From the NCBI GenBank assembly GCA_900555675.1, contig UNSN01000024.1, positions 1-10,396 on the forward strand: DNA of 10,396 bases, written 5' to 3'. This document shows, piece after piece, positions 1-6,016 of the stretch. The notes beneath the pieces were generated by a model that had not been told where the DNA came from, ran no database searches, and was given only the letters and a program-made list of their open reading frames with translations. Origin of the DNA: Candidatus Saccharimonadota bacterium (GTDB taxonomy: Bacteria > Patescibacteriota > Saccharimonadia > Saccharimonadales > Saccharimonadaceae). The stretch's first letter is position 1; every line of letters starts with the position of its first letter. A program made the position numbers and the translations under genes.

Positions 1-354
1 TTTATCAACCGTAACGATTTCTTGCCAGCCCAGCGCTGTGAGCATTTGGCGCGCCGCATTTCCGTCATCAACTGCAAATTCATATTCATCAGACGCTAGC
101 TTTGTCTGCTCCTCGACCTTCAATGTCATCAAGCTTCGTCGCAACTCGCCAGTTTCCGGATTAAGAACGTCGCGCACTCGCATAATTTTTGAACCAGGAA
201 CAATTGGCGCGTCAACTTGCTCGGGCAATAAAAACACCGTGTCAATTTGGCGTTTGCTTGATATTGACGTGATGAATTGGCTTTTAAGTATGGCGAGAAG
301 TTCGTCGCGTGTTATGTTGCTCGATACCTTAAATTTGGACTCTACTTCAATCAT
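1..354 (-). CDS. CYTH-domain protein (CyaB/ThTPase-like triphosphate tunnel family), 3' part cut by window edge
   Basis: Only the first 118 codons are inside the window; the frame stays open to the left edge. The protein begins with the CYTH signature E-x-E-x-K (Glu3, Glu5, Lys7). It continues with a QIDTVF segment (residues 36-41) resembling the family's Q-x-D-T-Y-F, an R-x-R pair (Arg59, Arg61), L-K-x-E (Lys79, Glu81) and E-x-E (Glu90, Glu92). In this family such alternating charged residues line a beta-barrel tunnel that binds triphosphates and metal. Members include class IV adenylate cyclases, thiamine triphosphatases and inorganic triphosphatases; the substrate cannot be told from this fragment. 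The start ATG overlaps the hydrolase stop as ATGA and is preceded by GAGGA about 5 nt upstream, so translation is probably coupled to the hydrolase gene. The fold call is fairly sure, the specific activity is not. Confidence 0.8.
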   Translation of the reverse strand, partial: MIEVESKFKVSSNITRDELLAILKSQFITSISSKRQIDTVFLLPEQVDAPIVPGSKIMRVRDVLNPETGELRRSLMTLKVEEQTKLASDEYEFAVDDGNAARQMLTALGWQEIVTVDK

Positions 355-1214
355 AAGCTTCCTCGTTTGGACTTTGCTATAAGACGACTCGTTTTTGGTG
401 AATATTTTCCCGCCAAATACTCTTTCATAATTTCCGACAGCTTCTTTGCGTATTTATCGGTTATTTCATGCCGCTGAGTTGCCATTGACGTATGAGTGAT
501 GTTGTTATGATCTTTTGCTAATTTCTTCAGGTTTCTCTCGACAATCAGCGGGTCAAGTTTTCCAGATAAAATAGCAATCGGAAGAGTGAGCTTAGTAATG
601 TCATTCATTGTCGTCTGATTGATAATCGCGGTGTTCAGGGCGATTAAAAACGACTCGGCGGTAACTTCATCAGCCTTAAATCCAGCGTCAGGCCAAATAT
701 TGTGCCGATCAGCGAATTGCAAAAAACGTTTCGAGCTGCGCGGATGACTATTGAAAAGCTCATAAAGCGCACGCAAAATCTTCTCTGGATGATGATTTTT
801 TTCGTCAACCCTTGGATAATATATCGGCGGACTACACAAAATCAGCGACTTGCTTAACTTCGGATATTGCTTGGCGAGCTCTACCGCGGCCAGCGAGCCC
901 ATAGAATGACCGATGACAATGTCGACGTTATTTATGAATTCCCTACGCAAAGTGGCGACAATACTTGCGGCTTGGTCGTGAACATTGTAGGTTTTCCAAT
1001 CAGGCTTGGGCGAATTGCCAAATCCCAGCATGTCAATTGCTATAACTCGCGCATCCTTCGGTAAATACGGCTCCAGCGGCGTCCATGTTTTCCAGGATGT
1101 GCCTAATCCATGAATAAGTAAAATTGTCGCTTCCGGTTTTTCTGGACGAGAAAAATAATGCACGTTCAATGCATACGGAATCCGTAACCAGCGATGAATA
1201 ATCTTGTCCAACAT
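351..1214 (-). CDS. alpha/beta-hydrolase fold protein
   Basis: The 287-residue protein has the layout of a small soluble alpha/beta hydrolase. An oxyanion-hole HGLG lies at 35-38, after the strand ATILLI. The nucleophile elbow GHSMGS puts the catalytic serine at Ser104. A cap region lies roughly at 135-205. The likely catalytic Asp is Asp221 in SGKLDPL and the likely His is His249 in QRHE. A DMLGFGNS loop (61-68) is typical of the esterase/epoxide-hydrolase-like group. No signal peptide is seen, although residues 1-20 are somewhat hydrophobic and basic, so it is probably cytoplasmic. The substrate is unknown. It lies downstream of the rpsI terminator and is followed by the CYTH gene with a 4-base ATGA overlap, so the two form a small operon. 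No Shine-Dalgarno sequence precedes the ATG, and a -10-like TATACT sits so close that the mRNA may be leaderless. It ends in TGA, which supports the standard code. Confidence 0.9.
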   Translation of the reverse strand: MLDKIIHRWLRIPYALNVHYFSRPEKPEATILLIHGLGTSWKTWTPLEPYLPKDARVIAIDMLGFGNSPKPDWKTYNVHDQAASIVATLRREFINNVDIVIGHSMGSLAAVELAKQYPKLSKSLILCSPPIYYPRVDEKNHHPEKILRALYELFNSHPRSSKRFLQFADRHNIWPDAGFKADEVTAESFLIALNTAIINQTTMNDITKLTLPIAILSGKLDPLIVERNLKKLAKDHNNITHTSMATQRHEITDKYAKKLSEIMKEYLAGKYSPKTSRLIAKSKRGSL

Positions 1215-1220
1215 ATTTTT

Positions 1221-1226
1221 AGTATA
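1221..1226 (-). promoter_or_regulatory. -10 element (TATACT) for the hydrolase-CYTH pair
   Basis: On the minus strand TATACT is followed by AAAAATATG, so the A of the start codon lies seven bases after the -10 box, where transcription would normally begin. There is no good -35 box at 16-18 nt (ATGCAG at 17 nt), and that region lies inside the rpsI terminator hairpin. No ribosome-binding sequence lies between the box and the ATG. The call rests on one hexamer, so confidence is moderate. Confidence 0.45.
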
Positions 1227-1231
1227 CTATG

Positions 1232-1266
1232 AAAATACTCCGCCTGCATGTGAAACGGAGTATTTT
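1232..1266 (-). terminator. hairpin terminator after rpsI
   Basis: Two perfectly complementary 11-base arms (AAAATACTCCG and CGGAGTATTTT) are separated by a 13-base loop, beginning 18 nt past the rpsI stop. The descending arm ends in TTTT, so the U-run is part of the stem rather than following it. The A/T-ended symmetrical stem could in principle work in both directions, but no plus-strand gene converges here. It closes the infA-to-rpsI unit and separates it from the hydrolase pair. Confidence 0.75.
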
Positions 1267-1284
1267 GTGATAGCCTTTTCTGTA

Positions 1285-1683
1285 CTAACGCTTAGAGAAT
1301 TGTTCGCGCTTACGAGCAGAACGAAGACCGTACTTCTTGCGCTCTTTCTCGCGTGGGTCACGTTTCAATAGCTCAGCCTTCTTCAGAACTGGACGTAGGT
1401 CAGCGTGAGCGGCTGTCAAAGCTTTTGCGATGCCAAGCTTGATAGCGTCAACTTGACCAGCTAAGCCGCCACCCTTAACTAGAATAGTAACGTCGAATTC
1501 TTTTTGCTTGCTGACAATTGCAAGTGGATCGGTTACTTCTGCTAGAAGAGTTTTGTTGCCATCCAGGTACTCAGCAGCAGGCTTGCCATTGATTGTAATG
1601 GTGCCTTTGCCAGGAAGTAGGCGAACGCTTGCTGAAGCGCTTTTGCGTCGTCCTAGGCCGTAGAAATAAGTATCAGCAGCCAT
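1285..1683 (-). CDS. rpsI: 30S ribosomal protein S9
   Basis: The 132-residue protein matches S9 (uS9) along its length: the N-terminal YGLGRRKSA motif (residues 8-16), the central VKGGGLAGQVDAI segment, and the C-terminal LKRDPREKERKKYGLRSARKR region ending in Ser-Lys-Arg. In the ribosome this C-terminal tail reaches the P-site tRNA anticodon stem, and the terminal Lys-Arg is intact. The gene follows rplM with a single base between the rplM stop and this ATG; a GAGG lies about 11 nt upstream inside rplM. It is the last gene of the infA-to-rpsI unit and is followed by a hairpin terminator. The rplM-rpsI pair at the end of an alpha-operon-like cluster occurs in many bacteria. The stop is TAG. 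Confidence 0.98.
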   Translation of the reverse strand: MAADTYFYGLGRRKSASASVRLLPGKGTITINGKPAAEYLDGNKTLLAEVTDPLAIVSKQKEFDVTILVKGGGLAGQVDAIKLGIAKALTAAHADLRPVLKKAELLKRDPREKERKKYGLRSARKREQFSKR

Positions 1684-1684
1684 A

Positions 1685-2116
1685 TTACTTTACCTCAACT
1701 TTCTCTGGTGTTTGTGCTGTGTGAGCGTGGTCGCTGCCAGCAAAAATGCGTAGACGCTTTAGGCGTTCTGCTTGTAATTTGTTCTTTGGCAACATACCTT
1801 TAACAGCTTCTTCAATAATTCGCTCTGGGTGGCGTTCGCGCATTTCTTTGAATTGCGTTTCCTTAATTCCACCTGGGAAACCACTGTGGCGATAGTAATA
1901 CTTATCAGTTTCCTTGTATCCAGTAACGACTGTTTGTGCAGCATTGATAACAACTATGTAGTCGCCACCATCAATATGAGGAGTGTAGGTTGGCTTGTAT
2001 TTACCAGTCAAATGCTTGGCGATTTCTGTAGCCAAACGTCCAAGTGGTAATTCGCTAGCGTCAAACAATACCCAACGGCGAGAAACTTCAGATGGTTTTT
2101 GTGAATAAGTCTTCAT
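1685..2116 (-). CDS. rplM: 50S ribosomal protein L13
   Basis: The protein is 143 residues from MKTYSQKP, the normal length for L13 (uL13), an early-assembly 23S-rRNA-binding protein. Diagnostic segments are RRWVLFDASELPLGRLAT near the N-terminus, the GDYIVVINA strand, the KYYYRHSGFPGG loop and the VKGMLPKNKL segment followed by RLRIFAG. The frame is open upstream to a Met at 2239, but that would add 41 residues that overlap rplQ and do not look like L13. The ATG at 2116 has GGAAGGAA just upstream and lies one base after the rplQ stop, so I chose it. One base separates it from rpsI downstream. Confidence 0.97.
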   Translation of the reverse strand: MKTYSQKPSEVSRRWVLFDASELPLGRLATEIAKHLTGKYKPTYTPHIDGGDYIVVINAAQTVVTGYKETDKYYYRHSGFPGGIKETQFKEMRERHPERIIEEAVKGMLPKNKLQAERLKRLRIFAGSDHAHTAQTPEKVEVK

Positions 2117-2117
2117 C

Positions 2118-2504
2118 TTATTTTCCTTCCTTTGGCATTGGTTTAATATCGTCAACAAACTCGATGATCGCCATTTGAGCGCCGTCGCCGACTCGCAAAC
2201 GTGTTCGTTCAACGCGAACGTGTCCGCTGGTTCGACCACTTAGCTGTGGCGCGATTTCATCAACTAGTTTGTAAGCGGCAGCGCGTGTGCTTAATGCTGC
2301 AATCACCTGACGTCGGCTAGCTAGGTCACCCTTTTTAGCCTTGGTGATGATTTTTTCAATGTGACGCTTTAGTTCCTTAGCCTTCGGCAAGGTGGTCTCG
2401 ATTTTTCCGTACTCAACCAAGCTGGTAGCCAGACCTTTGAGTAGGGCTCGTCGCTGATCACGCTCGCGGCCGAACTTGCGCCCTTGATATCCGTGTCTAT
2501 GCAT
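2118..2504 (-). CDS. rplQ: 50S ribosomal protein L17
   Basis: This 128-residue protein is L17 (bL17), a bacterial large-subunit protein near the peptide exit tunnel. GRKFGRERDQRRALLKGLAT near the N-terminus, TTLPKAKELKRHIEKIIT in the middle and the TRLRVGDGAQMAIIEFV C-terminal strand fit the family. The N-terminus reads MHRHGYQGRK rather than the common MRHRKAGRK, a small lineage-specific insertion. It follows rpoA by two bases (TAA CT ATG), with GGAG about 9 nt before the start. The rpsD-rpoA-rplQ order is the standard end of the alpha operon. Confidence 0.97.
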   Translation of the reverse strand: MHRHGYQGRKFGRERDQRRALLKGLATSLVEYGKIETTLPKAKELKRHIEKIITKAKKGDLASRRQVIAALSTRAAAYKLVDEIAPQLSGRTSGHVRVERTRLRVGDGAQMAIIEFVDDIKPMPKEGK

Positions 2505-2506
2505 AG

Positions 2507-3430
2507 TTAAAACTCCAACTCCGCCATCTTGTCACGTACTTCGTCTAGTGCCTTTGAACCGAAACCTTTCAATTCTCGCAAATCTTGCTCAGTCAAAGTT
2601 ACCAAATCGCGAATAGTGCGGATTTCATTGTTAATTAGCGCGTTCGTCGTGCGGGCGCTTAAGTTTAGCTCTTCGATTGGCATTGCTAGCTCTGACTCTT
2701 CGTCTTCCTTAGCTGCGCCAAGTGCTGGTGCGCCAGTTACCATCGTGTTGCCAGCCAAAGCTGTGTACTGGTTGACAAGGATCGCTGCTGCTTCTTCGAA
2801 CGCCTCACGAGGTGTGATTGTGCCGTTAGTTTCGACAGTGATTGCCAATTTGTCCAAGTTTGTCTCCTGACCAACACGAGTTGAGTCGACTTTGTAGCGA
2901 ACGCGTAGAACTGGTGAGTACATTGCGTCGATAGCAATCATGTCGCTGTGCAAACGCTTTTCGCTTGACTCTTCAATTGTCTGATAACCGCAACCTGCCT
3001 CAACTACCAAATCCATAACCAAATGCTTGTTTGGGTCGTCGATTGTAGCAATTACTTGCTCTGGGTTAACGACTTCAACGTCAGCATTAGTTTTAATGTC
3101 AGCGGCAGTTACTTCGCCAGCGCCAGATTTCTCAATGCGTAGTTCAACTGGATCGTCAGTAAATACGCGCAGGTGAACGTTTTTCAAGTTCAACATAATG
3201 TCGACAACATCTTCTTTGATGCCTTCAACAGTAGTAAACTCGTGAGTTGCGCCCTCAATCCTGAAAGCTACAACCGCGCCACCGCGAACGCTTGACAATA
3301 GAACGCGTCGCAATGAGTTACCAAGAGTATTACCGTAGCCTGGGTGAAGTGGCTCGATTAGAAAAGTAGCACTGGTTTCTGAAATATCATCAACGCTCGC
3401 GAGTGCTGGATTGTAAATTGCTTTTGCCAT
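2507..3430 (-). CDS. rpoA: DNA-directed RNA polymerase subunit alpha
   Basis: The 307-residue protein has the usual two domains. The N-terminal dimerisation domain, which nucleates beta and beta-prime assembly, carries HPGYGNTLGNSLRRVLLSS at residues 29-47. An acidic linker around 230-250 leads to the C-terminal domain (about 253-307) with helix-hairpin-helix LRELKGFGSKALDEV. The Arg and Asn that contact UP-element DNA in E. coli (R265, N268) are conserved here as Arg260 and Asn263 in ARTTNAL, so upstream-element recognition is probably kept. It lies 21 nt after rpsD, one of the larger gaps in this unit, with GGGAAG before the ATG. Length is slightly below the E. coli 329 residues but normal for the family. 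Confidence 0.98.
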   Translation of the reverse strand: MAKAIYNPALASVDDISETSATFLIEPLHPGYGNTLGNSLRRVLLSSVRGGAVVAFRIEGATHEFTTVEGIKEDVVDIMLNLKNVHLRVFTDDPVELRIEKSGAGEVTAADIKTNADVEVVNPEQVIATIDDPNKHLVMDLVVEAGCGYQTIEESSEKRLHSDMIAIDAMYSPVLRVRYKVDSTRVGQETNLDKLAITVETNGTITPREAFEEAAAILVNQYTALAGNTMVTGAPALGAAKEDEESELAMPIEELNLSARTTNALINNEIRTIRDLVTLTEQDLRELKGFGSKALDEVRDKMAELEF

Positions 3431-3451
3431 AATTCTTCCCTAACCCTTCTT

Positions 3452-4072
3452 TTATCGTGAGTAATACTCAACAATTAATTGCTCGTTGATGTCAGCTTCT
3501 GCTTCCTCGCGCTTTGGCAAACCAGTTACTTCAATCTTCAGCTTCTTGCTATCAGCTTTTAGCCAGCTTAGTGGGCCTTGGACTGAATTGTTGATTACAT
3601 CGTCAATTCGCGTAAAGTACTCTGACTTAGTACTCTTTGGACGAACCGTGATGACATCACCAGCTTTAACGCGAATCGATGGAATATCGACGCGTCGACC
3701 GTTCAATTCAAAATGTCCGTGGCTAACTAGTTGACGAGCTGCGCGACGTGATACGGCAAATCCAGAACGATAAACAACGTTATCCAAACGGCGCTCTAAT
3801 AGCTTCAACAAGTTTTCGCCCGCCAAACCTTCTTGAGCGCGTGTTGCTTCGTCCATCAAGCGAGCAAACTGCTTTTCAACTAGGCCGTACAAGCGGCGAA
3901 CCTTCTGCTTTTCACGAAGCTGTGTAGCGTATAGACTTGGCTTATTCTGACGACCATGTGCGTGCTGACCTGGAATGCCAGATTTTTTCGCCAAAATTTT
4001 ATGTGCTTTTGGATGAAGCGCATAACCTTCGCGGCGGCTTTGCTTGACAATTGGTGAATTATCTCGTGCCAT
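3452..4072 (-). CDS. rpsD: 30S ribosomal protein S4, zinc-free form
   Basis: The 206-residue protein is S4 (uS4), an assembly-initiating 16S-rRNA binder. The N-terminal domain contains IPGQHAHGR and YATQLREKQKVRRLYG. The S4 RNA-binding fold is at about 93-155 (RRLDNVVYRSGFAVSRRAARQLVSHGH), and the C-terminus is NEQLIVEYYSR. In zinc-binding S4 proteins the start reads G-P-V-C-x-x-C-R-R-E-G; here it is SPIVKQSRREG, so both cysteines are replaced (Val9, Ser12), and the whole protein has no cysteine. It sits two bases after rpsK. In E. coli S4 represses the alpha operon by binding its leader; no such leader can be identified here. Confidence 0.98.
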   Translation of the reverse strand: MARDNSPIVKQSRREGYALHPKAHKILAKKSGIPGQHAHGRQNKPSLYATQLREKQKVRRLYGLVEKQFARLMDEATRAQEGLAGENLLKLLERRLDNVVYRSGFAVSRRAARQLVSHGHFELNGRRVDIPSIRVKAGDVITVRPKSTKSEYFTRIDDVINNSVQGPLSWLKADSKKLKIEVTGLPKREEAEADINEQLIVEYYSR

Positions 4073-4074
4073 AA

Positions 4075-4464
4075 TTATGCCCTCCGTGCCTTTCGTGGAC
4101 GAACACCACCGTGAGGCACGCCAGTTACGTCCTTAATGCTTTCTACTGAGATGTCGAAGGCGCTGACCGCACGAATAGCGGCATCACGTCCCAAACCGAC
4201 ACCTTTCACGAAAACGTCAACAGATTTCAAGCCATATTGAGTTTTCGCAGCTTCAGCAGCTTTTTCAGCAGCAACCTGTGAAGCATAGGCTGTACCTTTT
4301 TTGCTTCCACGGAAACCACATGCACCAGCTGATGAAGCGGTTAGTACGTTACCCTTCTTGTCGGAAAAAGTAACGATAGTATTGTTAAATGTTGCCTGAA
4401 TGTGCAGCTGACCAGCTGGGACTGATCGGCGCTGCTTCTTCTTGGTAGATTTTGCGTCTGCCAT
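4075..4464 (-). CDS. rpsK: 30S ribosomal protein S11
   Basis: This 129-residue protein is S11 (uS11) of the small-subunit platform. It has the FNNTIVTFSD strand, CGFRGSKKGTAYASQVAAEKAA, the VDVFVKGVGLGRDAAIRA segment and a C-terminal VTGVPHGGVRPRKARR tail. The lysine-rich start MADAKSTKKKQRR is usual. At the tail, many bacteria have P-H-N-G; here the Asn is Gly (Gly119), which removes the isoaspartate-forming site known in E. coli S11. It follows rpsM by 15 nt with AAAGGA before the ATG, and precedes rpsD by two bases. Confidence 0.97.
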   Translation of the reverse strand: MADAKSTKKKQRRSVPAGQLHIQATFNNTIVTFSDKKGNVLTASSAGACGFRGSKKGTAYASQVAAEKAAEAAKTQYGLKSVDVFVKGVGLGRDAAIRAVSAFDISVESIKDVTGVPHGGVRPRKARRA

Positions 4465-4479
4465 TTCTTAGTCCTTTCT

Positions 4480-4866
4480 TTAGGTCTTACTTGCTGCTTT
4501 TGGTTGTGTACCGCCCACGGCGATGGCGCGACCCTTGCGAGTTCGTGCATTCGTACGAGTCCGCTGTCCGCGTGTTGGCAGTCCTGCTTTGTGGCGAAGA
4601 CCGCGATAGGCGTTGATATCCTTTAAGCGCTTAATATTATTTGCCACCAAGCGCTGGAGATCACCTTCAACGGTGTATTCGCTATCAATAATTTCGCGAA
4701 TCTTGTTTTCTTCAGCCTCGGTGAGATCTTTCACCCGAGTGGTCGGCTCAATTTTAGCCGCCGCAAGGATGCTCGAAGCGTGCTTTGGCCCAATACCGTA
4801 AATATAGGTAAGCGCAATTTGCACCTGCTTCTCTGTTGGGATAACTACCCCAGCAATTCGAGCCAT
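4480..4866 (-). CDS. rpsM: 30S ribosomal protein S13
   Basis: The 128-residue protein is S13 (uS13), located in the 30S head and forming intersubunit bridges. It starts [21 protein letters not shown] and has the YGIGPKHAS helix-hairpin-helix segment (24-32). The diagnostic [18 protein letters not shown] block and TNARTRKG follow, with a basic C-terminal tail that in known structures reaches the P-site tRNA. The ATG lies two bases after the rpmJ stop (TAA GC ATG), as expected for the rpmJ-rpsM-rpsK-rpsD-rpoA order. Confidence 0.98.
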   Translation of the reverse strand: MARIAGVVIPTEKQVQIALTYIYGIGPKHASSILAAAKIEPTTRVKDLTEAEENKIREIIDSEYTVEGDLQRLVANNIKRLKDINAYRGLRHKAGLPTRGQRTRTNARTRKGRAIAVGGTQPKAASKT

Positions 4867-4868
4867 GC

Positions 4869-4985
4869 TTAACCCTGCCTTTGCTTATTCTTAGGTTTTT
4901 TCTTGTTGATGATATATAGTCGGCCTTTGCGGCGAACGAACTTATCATCGGGACTGATTTTTTTCACACCTGCACGAACTTTCAT
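4869..4985 (-). CDS. rpmJ: 50S ribosomal protein L36, cysteine-free form
   Basis: A 38-codon frame gives a protein starting [11 protein letters not shown] and ending KNKQRQG, which aligns without gaps to L36 (bL36). The four zinc ligands of the usual form (Cys11, Cys14, Cys27, His33) are here Ser11, Asp14, Asn27 and Asn33, so this is the zinc-independent version. The gene lies between infA and rpsM, the normal position for rpmJ. A GGGAG lies about 13 nt before the ATG, rather distant for a ribosome-binding site. Two bases separate its stop from rpsM. Its small size makes it easy to miss, but position and sequence leave little doubt. Confidence 0.95.
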   Translation of the reverse strand: MKVRAGVKKISPDDKFVRRKGRLYIINKKKPKNKQRQG

Positions 4986-5039
4986 AAAGTGCTTAAATCT
5001 CCCTTCCCGAGTAAACCCGAGATTACCGTTAATATTTAA

Positions 5040-5282
5040 CTACCGACCTTGAGGTCGATCGTCACGTAGGCGGAAGCTGATTCGTCCCTTTGTAAGATCG
5101 TAAGGGGTCATCTCAACCTCAACCTTATCACCAGGCACCAGACGGATATAATGCTTGCGCATTCGTCCTGAAATGTGCGCGATGATACTATGGCCATTCT
5201 CCAGTTCCACCTTAAATTGAGTATTAGGCAGTGCTTCCACTACCTTTCCTACCATTTTGATGACTTCCTTTTGACTCGCCAT
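5040..5282 (-). CDS. infA: translation initiation factor IF-1
   Basis: The 80-residue protein is IF-1, a single OB-fold domain that binds the 30S A site during initiation. Family segments are [46 protein letters not shown] and [13 protein letters not shown]-terminal extension (DDRPQGR) makes it a few residues longer than the usual 72. It starts the infA-to-rpsI unit, 15 nt downstream of a very good -10 box. That leaves a leader of only about 8-9 nt with no Shine-Dalgarno sequence. The start [12 protein letters not shown] is supported by alignment to the family N-terminus. A 54 nt gap separates it from rpmJ, containing a repeated CTCGGG and the near-palindrome GTTAATATTTAAC, whose role I cannot assign. 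Confidence 0.97.
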   Translation of the reverse strand: MASQKEVIKMVGKVVEALPNTQFKVELENGHSIIAHISGRMRKHYIRLVPGDKVEVEMTPYDLTKGRISFRLRDDRPQGR

Positions 5283-5297
5283 AAGTTACAGTTGTCA

Positions 5298-5326
5298 ATT
5301 ATACAGTACTAAACACAGTTTGACAA
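5298..5326 (-). promoter_or_regulatory. promoter of the infA-rpmJ-rpsM-rpsK-rpsD-rpoA-rplQ-rplM-rpsI unit
   Basis: On the minus strand there is TTGTCA (5326-5321), a 17-base spacer and a perfect TATAAT (5303-5298), a near-consensus housekeeping-sigma promoter. Transcription would begin about eight or nine bases before the infA ATG. It is oriented back-to-back with the promoter of the plus-strand gene at 5388. Confidence 0.8.
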
Positions 5327-5348
5327 GGCTTTTCACTGCAAATTTACG

Positions 5349-5357
5349 TGCTATAAT
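5349..5357 (+). promoter_or_regulatory. extended -10 promoter of the four-cysteine membrane protein gene
   Basis: TGCTATAAT is a perfect extended -10 element (TGn plus TATAAT). A TTGACA occurs upstream at 5320-5325 but is 26 bases away, too far to be the -35 partner; TTTTCA at 16 bases is weaker but better placed. Expected transcription start is near 5364, giving a leader of about 24 nt with AAGGA (5378-5382) before the ATG at 5388. Confidence 0.7.
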
Positions 5358-5387
5358 TGTGCTATCAAATTTAACATAAGGATTTTT

Positions 5388-5963
5388 ATGGCAAGCAAGA
5401 AAAAACCAGCAAACTTTAAGGTTACAAAATCGAAGAATGAGATAATGACCGCAGCGCTAATCGGTCTGGTGACGGCTTTGATAGTGATAGTTATTGGCGT
5501 AATTTTATTACAATCTAACCAAACTTCCGACAAGACGTCTCAAACGGTGGAAAAGGTTGATAATGGATTTGTGAACTTGGGATCTTTAGGCTTTCGAATT
5601 GAAGGAGGCAAAGCGGTTATTCGCAACGATTCAGCCGTGCAAGAGATTCGCGATTTTCTGAAGGCAGATGTGAAGAAGTCGGGCTGTAGGGATAACAACG
5701 GCGTAGATGTGGTAATTGCCCATTCCCAAGATGAGAAACAATTGTTGCTGGGCTATGGTTGCGGCAATTCTGTGGCGCGAATGTTTGCAGTTAAGAAAGA
5801 CGACGAATGGAAAGCGATTTCCCCAACCAACCAATTCAACCTATTTGAAATTCCAAGCTGCAAGATGGTTGATGAAAATAACATTAGTAATGAAATTGCG
5901 CCAGTCTGTCAAAATGAGAAAAAAGTTGGCGACAATTTATCTTACGATTACAAAATACGATAA
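5388..5963 (+). CDS. single-pass membrane protein with four-cysteine extracytoplasmic domain, function unknown
   Basis: The 191-residue product is not one I recognise with confidence. A short basic N-terminus (lysines at 4-6, 11, 14, 16) precedes one long hydrophobic segment at about 20-41. The rest is polar, so it is probably anchored with the N-terminus inside and the C-terminus outside. The outer part has four cysteines (100, 125, 158, 174), enough for two disulfides, around short strand-like segments (VDVVIAHS, QLLLGYGCG, ARMFAVKKDDEWKAI). The tail IPSCKM...NNISNEIAPVC is distinctive and could serve as a search motif. AAGGA lies 5-6 nt before the ATG. It runs opposite to the ribosomal genes between infA (divergent) and secY (convergent), where adk and map lie in many bacteria. 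It resembles neither. The gene call is strong; no function can be assigned. Confidence 0.88.
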   Translation: MASKKKPANFKVTKSKNEIMTAALIGLVTALIVIVIGVILLQSNQTSDKTSQTVEKVDNGFVNLGSLGFRIEGGKAVIRNDSAVQEIRDFLKADVKKSGCRDNNGVDVVIAHSQDEKQLLLGYGCGNSVARMFAVKKDDEWKAISPTNQFNLFEIPSCKMVDENNISNEIAPVCQNEKKVGDNLSYDYKIR

Positions 5964-5984
5964 TCCATTCGCAAAAAAAGAATT

Positions 5985-6008
5985 CCCCGCTTTTCGGCGG
6001 GGATTTTT
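5985..6008. terminator. two-way terminator between the four-cysteine gene and secY
   Basis: CCCCGC (5985-5990) and GCGGGG (5997-6002) form a GC-rich stem around a 6-base loop. On the plus strand the stem is followed by ATTTTTAAT. On the minus strand AATTC and then seven T residues follow. It therefore suits both converging genes, which end at 5963 and 6017. Confidence 0.85.
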
Positions 6009-6016
6009 AATATCAA

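Noticed and set aside
38..382. Plus-strand open frame of 114 codons at the left edge
   Set aside because: It is the complement of the CYTH gene, whose minus-strand frame carries the ExExK motif and is coupled to the hydrolase.
2117..2239. Upstream in-frame extension of rplM to a Met at 2239
   Set aside because: The added 41 residues overlap rplQ, are unlike any L13 N-terminus and bypass the well-placed ribosome-binding sequence before 2116.
2529..2870. Plus-strand open frame opposite rpoA, and similar open frames opposite secY, rpsD, rpsE and rplF
   Set aside because: They mirror the codon structure of the real genes, have no promoter or ribosome-binding context and show no family features.
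5028..5040. Near-palindrome GTTAATATTTAAC between infA and rpmJ as an operator or terminator
   Set aside because: It is short, AT-rich and without a T-run or known factor; it could be chance, and no promoter lies beside it.
5320..5325. TTGACA as -35 box for the plus-strand gene at 5388
   Set aside because: It is 26 bases from the TATAAT, far beyond the usual 16-18; it is largely the complement of the infA -35 box.
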